Positions 37,493-64,000 of a stretch of DNA of 64,000 nt are shown one piece after another (position 1 is the stretch's first letter; the number at the start of each line of letters is the position of its first letter). Both the position numbers and the translations under genes were made by a program. The stretch covers positions 12,385,869-12,449,868 of the forward strand of contig NC_088711.1 in assembly GCF_963576615.1 (NCBI RefSeq). The letters are read 5' to 3'. The notes under the pieces were generated by a model. It had not been told where the DNA came from. It saw only the letters and a list, made by a program, of their open reading frames with translations, and did not search any database. Source of the stretch: Watersipora subatra. Its lineage: Eukaryota; Bryozoa; Gymnolaemata; Cheilostomatida; Watersiporidae.

Positions 37493-39637
37493 CCTCTCTA
37501 ATTGGGCCGACCATGCAGCTCGTGAATAACACGCTAATGGAAAAACTTGGAGCCAGTTTTCTACAACAGTACATAAATTCATAAAGTTATGCTTTTTTCA
37601 ATTCATATAATGACGAAATTTATGTACTGTAGATGAAGTCAAGGGAAAACACACTATCTGGTGACCAATAAGTACAAATTTGACCTTGACCTCATAAAAT
37701 AATATAGAACCATGCTGAATTCCATATATATCTTATGAGCAGGTCTAATGGCCCCTCTACTTGAACATGTAAAACTAGGTTTGAGTTTTGTAGTTTCCAT
37801 CAGGGACTATATCGGACTTTCATAGCACTAGGTAATCAATGTTTGTAAGGAACTTGATAATAATAAAGGTAATGTAATGGTACTTCTGGTGCTACACAAC
37901 TGGTGCCATTTGCCTCAAATAACATTCTATCTTGTACACCAGGGTTGAAAAAAAACCATTATTTTAATCGAATAAATCGGATTTTTTTTATTTCAATCCA
38001 TTTTATTGAGGATCATGATTTTTTTGATGATTTAATTTTTTCACTCATGTAAATGGTCACTTATTTGTCACTTAACGAAAATAATGTTTAATTTGCAAAA
38101 TTTCACAAATTTGTTTGCCAATGCAAAGAGTTTCTTTACAACAGTTGAGTAACATACTTTAGTAAAAAAATTATTCAATAAGGAACAATTGCTTGATGAT
38201 CGGTCATCAATGATTCAACCTTTATTACAATGTAGCATATTTGGTTCATAAAAAGAAAGTTTTATTGGGTTTCCATAGCAGAGGCAATATATATTACGCG
38301 CACATGAAAGCCATTAAAAAACTACCAAAAAGCTATCAGCTGCGAATTGAGATATAATCGCAATCGATTTAGCCTCTCTGATACACGCTCAAGATATTAA
38401 AAGTGCTCAATAAAAATTGATTGAAAATTATCTAAGATGTAGTAACCTTGATAAAGGTTTAGTCATACAGACCTGTAGCATTGGCCAAATGCTCAAATTA
38501 TTATTAGAGTGCAGGATATCACAATTAGATATATCGTAGTAAATCCATCCTAAACGGATTTATGGAAATATTTATGTTGAAAGCACTAAAAGCTTAACTT
38601 TTTCTTGACTAATTGAAGTGGCAAATTGCTTTATTTGTTATGCAAAGCAAAAAATGCAAAGATACGTTTTCTTTTACTAACGTCAACAAAGAAAGTCTAA
38701 CAAGCAGGCCGTTCTAATTATATTTTTGAGAAAATTAAATTAACCTACTAAAATCAAAACGTAAGCAAAGTTAGAAATGACATACGCACAATGTGTATTG
38801 AAACTAACCAGTGATCATAACATGACTAACACCACTTACGTTTATAAGTTGTACTACATTCACGTTCACTCTTGACTCGTCCATCAATAAACTAAATGGA
38901 CTATTTGACACCCAACATGATCGTCGAACAAAACGATTTTGACGTCGCCGACATCAGTACTGTGGTCGGTATTGCTTTATCACTTCGCCATTTATACGGC
39001 GTTCACATACATGTACACTACGTACACGTACAGTATTCGATTTTTATAGTCGACATTCGCTATAACTCGCCAATAATGAGAGTTGACATTCTTCATTGGC
39101 GAAAGCTAATTTTTTGTTATATTACACAGATTTATGTTTTTAAAATTTGAAAAAGTTGAATTTTTTACTGTTTTATTTCATAACATAAATCTAATACTAA
39201 TCTCGTGTTTTGCAAACAGTCGAATGACAGAATTGCGCGCGTGCTACATTAATTATCAAAACATCCGTTAATGTGCTGTATTCAATTCCCGTCAGTTGTT
39301 CAGCTGTTGAGTTTGATGCTCCTCGCTATACGGTAGGCTGGCATCGTGAAATTAAATTGAACTATCACAATCATAGATTTTTTAATTTTCAAATAAACAG
39401 CAAATAATATCCAACCTTCTCTGCACGTTAACGTAGCAACGATTTAGTCTTTATCTAAACTACACTATAATTGTTTTATCAACTACAATATATTTTTTTA
39501 ATTTTAAAGTGTTGCTTGCGACGGTCCATGTTTTATCACAGTTGCAAAATTGTCAATGATTTTTTGCAGGATATATCTTAAAGAAAAAAGTAGCGTTAGC
39601 CTGCTCTTGTACAGGTCTGCACCAGCACCTGTTTAAT
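37493..39637. promoter_or_regulatory. Divergent intergenic region, PCSK7 / CRMP
   Basis: The two genes point away from each other across about 2.1 kb, so promoters and 5' UTRs should lie here. I see no CpG island or clear TATA motif at either end. An AT-rich block at 37948-38050 resembles a transposon end (AATCGAATAAATCGGATTTT). The small frame at 38896-39150 has no support. Confidence 0.5.
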
Positions 39638-59347
<19,710 letters not shown>

Positions 59348-59802
59348 AAGCTTTAAAATGACTGATAATTTTAGCATTTTTTATACATTTGCCTGGTAGA
59401 GTTAAATATTGTCAATGGTAGCGTCACATTTCTACACAATAAAAACATGGCGGTCTCCCATATCTTGGCCTGACTTATTGCTTATGATACCTAGCTTATC
59501 ATTTTTCCAAATGTAATATTACAGCTTTTGCTGTCCTTTTTTGCCGTTCTAGTCATGTTTTTGTCAATGCCATTATTATATATGTTGTCATTAGTTTTAC
59601 GCAATGCTTAAAACAATAAATTGTGTTATTCATCGAGAAAATGTATTTCCATTTGTTAAGCATTACGGTATCGTAGAAAACAACCCAGCAACACCCGAAA
59701 AGAAGAGCTTCACGTTTGGCAAAAATGTAAACAAATATTATTAGTTATTCATAAACATTAACAATTATACGCGACTATATAAATAAGTTGAAGGAATGAA
59801 TA

Positions 59803-61661
59803 TCAAGCAGTCTCTGGGGGTGCCTCCTTGTCCTTAGGTTCTGGTTTTTGTATAAGAGGCATGAGGCCTGACAAACAGATCAGTGCACAGAATAGCAGAG
59901 CACAACAGATTATAAAAATAAGCCTATTGCCATGGCGGAATGTCTCATCATGCAACAACATTAATACAATGCAAGAGATGATATTCAAAGGCACTCGAAA
60001 CCAGTTCATAATACTAACAGCATGATTTTCAGGGATTATCTCCTCTCGGATGGCGCTAATAGATGCAAAGTAAATGCCAACAGAAATCTGATAGAGAAGA
60101 AAGGAAATGAAACATATTCGAGTGTTTGTATAGTCGGGATGAGTGAAAATGACACAGATACAGCAGCTTATGAATGCCATAGTAATGGACAAAGCAAGTG
60201 CCAATGACTCCGTATGGTACCTGGTGAGAAGCTCATGTAGACTTGTACCTATCATAATGCAAACCATAAAACTAGAGAAAACAACTCCAAGTGAGGGATG
60301 TCCGGGCCAAAGAACAGGGGTCCAGAGGAAGACAATGAGAGCCATAACGCTCTCAAACATAGACTGTATAGCCCCAATCAGCATAATTTTTCGGCTTTCA
60401 TTAATTTCTCGCAATCCTGATAAGCAGGCAGATTTGAATTTGAGATTCTGAGTCCCATAGTTCTCCGACCAAGTAGTCATTATGATGATACCAGATATGA
60501 GAAGACAGGGAATGGCCAGCATAAAGGGGGCAACAGGTCCTAAGTCTAACCATTCAGCAAAAGCATTAGCGATGACTCCACTCAACACCGCGAGTGACCC
60601 ATTCCATACTGAGAGCTTCTTCATCGTTTCTACAATCCACTCTTTCGGCAGATCGTGAGTCTCAATATGTTCGTGGATGTACCAAGCTTCATACGCTGAA
60701 AAGAGCAAGGACGTGGCCACGCCTCCAAACATCCTTCCTAGCAGTAAGAGTCCGTAACTTGTGGATAATTTCATAAAACATGCGATGGAATAGATGACGG
60801 TGAAAACGACACACAAGTTGCGACGACCATATTTGTTCGCGACAAAAGGAGCCCACGTGCCAAGAATCACAGTGGAGGCATATCCAACCACATAGAGCAC
60901 TGCAATTTGTGCTTGCTCAAAGCCATAGTATCGATAGAGCCGGTAAAGGTACGGTCCTTGCAGCCAATCAGCTATCAGAGCCAGGAAGTATGCTGAGAAA
61001 TATTGTCTTTGAAACTTTGTAAAGTTTGGGTTATTTATAACAGTAGAAGCCTTCCTAGATTTCCAAACATAAGTGGTGAGGGCCGCGCAGCAGACGCTCA
61101 ATATTAAAAAGGCTATGTACGTGATGACCATCATCTACAATTAAAACATTTATGTCAGTAAAATGTAAAACAGGCTGACAATAATAAAAAATCTGACACA
61201 GATATAGAAGAAAAGCTATTAGAATGCAATGCAGGAAATCTAAACCTCGAAAGACATTCTTTATGAGTATGTATGTGATGGACTGATTCTCAAGGGCTCA
61301 CTGCACTTGGGTAACTTAGTTTAGCACTCTTATCTGTTAAAGCTGGGTTCATGTTTACTGTGAACCAGCTACAATCAACAACCACATTGTAGGCTTTTCC
61401 TGTCATAAAAATAAGCTAAATTTCACTTTCACCACTGACAACATAAAATCAATCATTTAATTGTTACAGTAAATAGTAGAGAGTGAAGTATCACATAAAT
61501 TTATTGCAAATGTCATGTAAACCTTTATACATCATATCATCACCCTGTTCTATAACACCTCTGAACCTAGCGCAATTAGAACTATCATACTAGTAATGCA
61601 ATGTTGAGTTGGAGTTGTTGTACTCTGCGGGACTAGTACTTACATGAAGTGGATCAGCCAT
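59803..61661 (-). CDS. MFSD5: Major facilitator superfamily domain-containing 5 (molybdate-anion transporter family)
   Basis: The main exon (61134-59803) encodes 443 residues that align along their length with vertebrate MFSD5 (450 residues). Shared blocks include YFLALIADWLQGPYLYRLY, LYVVGYASTVILG, LLFSAYEAWYIHEHIE.HD, LGPVAPF.LAIPCL, IQSMFESVMALIVFLWTPVL, FSSFM and MNWFRVPL. Twelve or so hydrophobic helices are evident. The ATG at 61134 directly follows a splice-like TTGTAG. An upstream exon 61661-61644 (ATG, six codons MADPLH, donor GTAAGT) would splice in frame to give 449 residues. The family is linked to molybdate uptake. The gene lies tail-to-tail with CRMP, about 450 bp apart. Confidence 0.92.
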
Positions 61662-64000
61662 TGGATAACTCGGAACTCAGTGTTTTGCTAGCTTAAATTA
61701 AATGGGAGTTAGCAAATCATATCAACTGATACACTAATTTTCATGATAGACAATAGCTAGTGCAACTCACTATGTGAAAGCTAGCCTACTATATTGTTAG
61801 GCGAATATCTAATGAACTATCATTTATGAAACAACTATGAGCAGGAATGTCTCATACTGACGATTTGTGCTCCTATTGTCGACTCAGACATTTTTCAAGT
61901 CGAAGCCTTGCAACGACGATTGATAACAATATTATCTATGTGCAGACATCTGAAAAGGTAACTCACAAGTGAAAACATTTTCATTTCAGGTAATAAAATG
62001 CCTTTTACGCCCCAGTTTCTCATTTTTGTAGTTTGAACATTGTGGACATGATCGGAATAAGTTTGTTAATCAACTGTCATAGCACGAAGTGAGTCGAGTT
62101 TTATGAATCATAGAAAATTGGTATTTGTCAAAACCAAAGCTAACTACAATTGCAGTTATACAACTTAAAAAGAAACTGAAACAAGAAACTTTTGAAGAGA
62201 TCATATTCTCCAGGGAACAAAAAACTTAGAAAATGAGGAATACCCAAAATTGCTTTTTCAGTTATAGGTACACATCTACTATTGTTATATCAACCAATCA
62301 GGTGTGATAGAATTTGGAATGCTCTACATAGTGAACCATGTAAAAAAAATCTTTTTGGAGCGCTTGACAAATATGCGGTCAGTTAGGCCGCCTCCAGGTA
62401 AATACCCCAGAAATTAATTACCTCATTCGCAAAAAAAGTCGTAAGTATAGAGCATCACAGCTATTCAGTTTATAAAGTAACTTTTATCATTTATATACAG
62501 CTGAAATTCTCTGTCCAATGGATTGTTGTAATCAGCTACATATGCAACATGTTTTATGTTATTGTCAATACCATACACCTAACATCGGTGAATACTAACT
62601 ATGAACAGTTATTACTTTTGCAATATTCTCCCTTGAACAATATTGCATATGTATAACTTTTTATTAGCAAAGGAAATAATTAACAAAATTATGTTTTTCG
62701 TTACATGCCAAAAGAAAAAAAAAGTGAAAACAGAAATCAGGAATTTGAAGTGAGTTGAACAGACGTGTTTTAAAAGTTGGTAATCTAATAGTACTGTGGA
62801 AGAGCCAGGATAGTGAATTGAAGGTTGTAGTAACAAAAAGTTCATAAACTGAAACATATGATGGTGGATGTAGTATGTTGGTGTCAGGAAATAGAAAATG
62901 ATGTTTGTCATATGGGTGAAAGGGTAAATACAAAAACCTGTAACACAAGTGCAAAAACGAGCAAGTTTGGATGAGGCAATATGTTCATAAATTTATGATG
63001 TGATTAGTGGAAGTGTGATAAGCTGGAATACGTGATGGGTAGTACACAAGTCTTATTATACATGTCTGTAAGAGAAATATCCTTTTTTGCTGTCGATAAG
63101 GTGAGACAGAGACATATATACCAGGGCCCTTGATCAGATGACAATGCATAAGTTGAAAGTTAAACAACAGTGCTGTCTTTTTGTTTATGAAATACACTAT
63201 CTGCATTACATAAAAAAACATGTTTGATGAAAGCTTGCTGCAAACGAGATCAGTATGTTTGAACCATGTATGATCATCACTTATGATGAAGCTAAATAGT
63301 TTTGTTTATTTCTTCTGAGACAGAATATTATCCCCCCCATGTAAATTGAAGGACACAGTATTCATATTGAAATGACAATGTCGGAATACTAAATTAACTA
63401 ACTCGGCACCAACATAATCATAGAACTTTAAAAAAATTGTATTCCCTTTTAAAAACTAAGAACAGCAAGACATAACCTTTACTGTCAGACTTGAATAAAC
63501 CCTCAGACTGATTAAAAGTTTTAATCAGTCTGAGGGTTCAGTAGAGAAATTCGCATGTACCTAACTCTGAAAGCAGATAAACTAAACGAGATTATGAATG
63601 AACAACTCTTAATTGGCAAAAACTCCTAACGAACAACGGCCATAAATTCTACTGTCAGATGGGCCTCAGATGCAGCGCGAAGCACTAGCAATGTTAATCA
63701 GTTTGAGGAGACTCATGGTTGTTCAGTTTATAACGAACTGTAGAAATGGCACCACTGCTCTACCGTACTAACTCGCAACCTACAGGCAGACTATTTATTA
63801 CCAATTGCATGGACAACTCCTGTCTAGGGCACCCCATGTAAGGTTTAGGTCATTATGCTAATACCATCGCTCAGATTATAAAGACCATATTGTTCAGCAA
63901 CAAAAACAGCCCATGCATTGAAAAGTACAATAATACATGTATGTACTTTTATTTACCATCATTATAATAATGATATTCTCATTTGCGATCTTTATCATCG
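61662..64000. other. Region right of MFSD5, no gene seen
   Basis: AT-rich sequence upstream of MFSD5 on its strand. It should hold the MFSD5 promoter and 5' UTR. I see no exon with both splice signals and coding character. The only structure is the palindrome at 63498-63538. Confidence 0.5.
63498..63538. repeat. 41-bp near-perfect palindrome
   Basis: The arms AACCCTCAGACTGATTAAAA (63498-63517) and TTTTAATCAGTCTGAGGGTT (63519-63538) are exact reverse complements separated by one base. Confidence 0.95.

Noticed and set aside
38896-39150. 84-codon frame between PCSK7 and CRMP
   Set aside because: It has no recognisable motif or splice context and an AT-rich codon pattern. Its length is expected by chance.

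Overview
The window is animal nuclear DNA: AT-rich, with intron-split genes, GT-AG junctions, tRNA-derived SINE-like repeats, decayed transposons and many minisatellites. The proteins point to an invertebrate, most likely a lophotrochozoan such as a mollusc. That placement is an inference from overall character, not from a diagnostic marker. Nothing looks bacterial or viral.

Layout, left to right. (1) 2275-7757, minus strand: a chain of small exons. Five of them (4456-7757) join in consistent phase into an unrecognised basic protein, and three more (2275-3152) carry Pro-Gly-rich SHIPPO/sperm-tail-like motifs. They may be one gene or two. (2) 8966-37492, minus strand: a complete 13-exon proprotein convertase of the PCSK7 type (759 residues as assembled), with catalytic Asp, His, oxyanion Asn and Ser, a P domain and a C-terminal membrane helix. 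Its 28-kb span is mostly repeats, including a 6.3-kb array of a 36-bp unit in intron 7. (3) 39638-59347, plus strand: a complete 12-exon CRMP (collapsin response mediator protein, dihydropyrimidinase-like) gene, 598 residues as assembled. It is head-to-head with PCSK7 across about 2.1 kb. (4) 59803-61661, minus strand: MFSD5, a major facilitator protein in two coding exons, tail-to-tail with CRMP. (5) 61662-64000: no gene seen.

The genes do not form a pathway. PCSK7 cleaves secretory-pathway precursors at basic sites, CRMP is a cytoskeletal/axon-guidance adaptor, and MFSD5 is a membrane transporter.

The most unusual feature is the repeat landscape. At least ten independent minisatellites are present, and several begin within about 20-35 bp of a splice site. 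Also present are two copies of an 800-bp foldback element, a TTAA-flanked piggyBac remnant, a GC-rich MITE, a possible short LTR-type element, a LINE 3' fragment and several perfect hairpins. Exon boundaries were assigned by hand from splice consensus, phase continuity and remembered family sequence. No search or transcript data were available.
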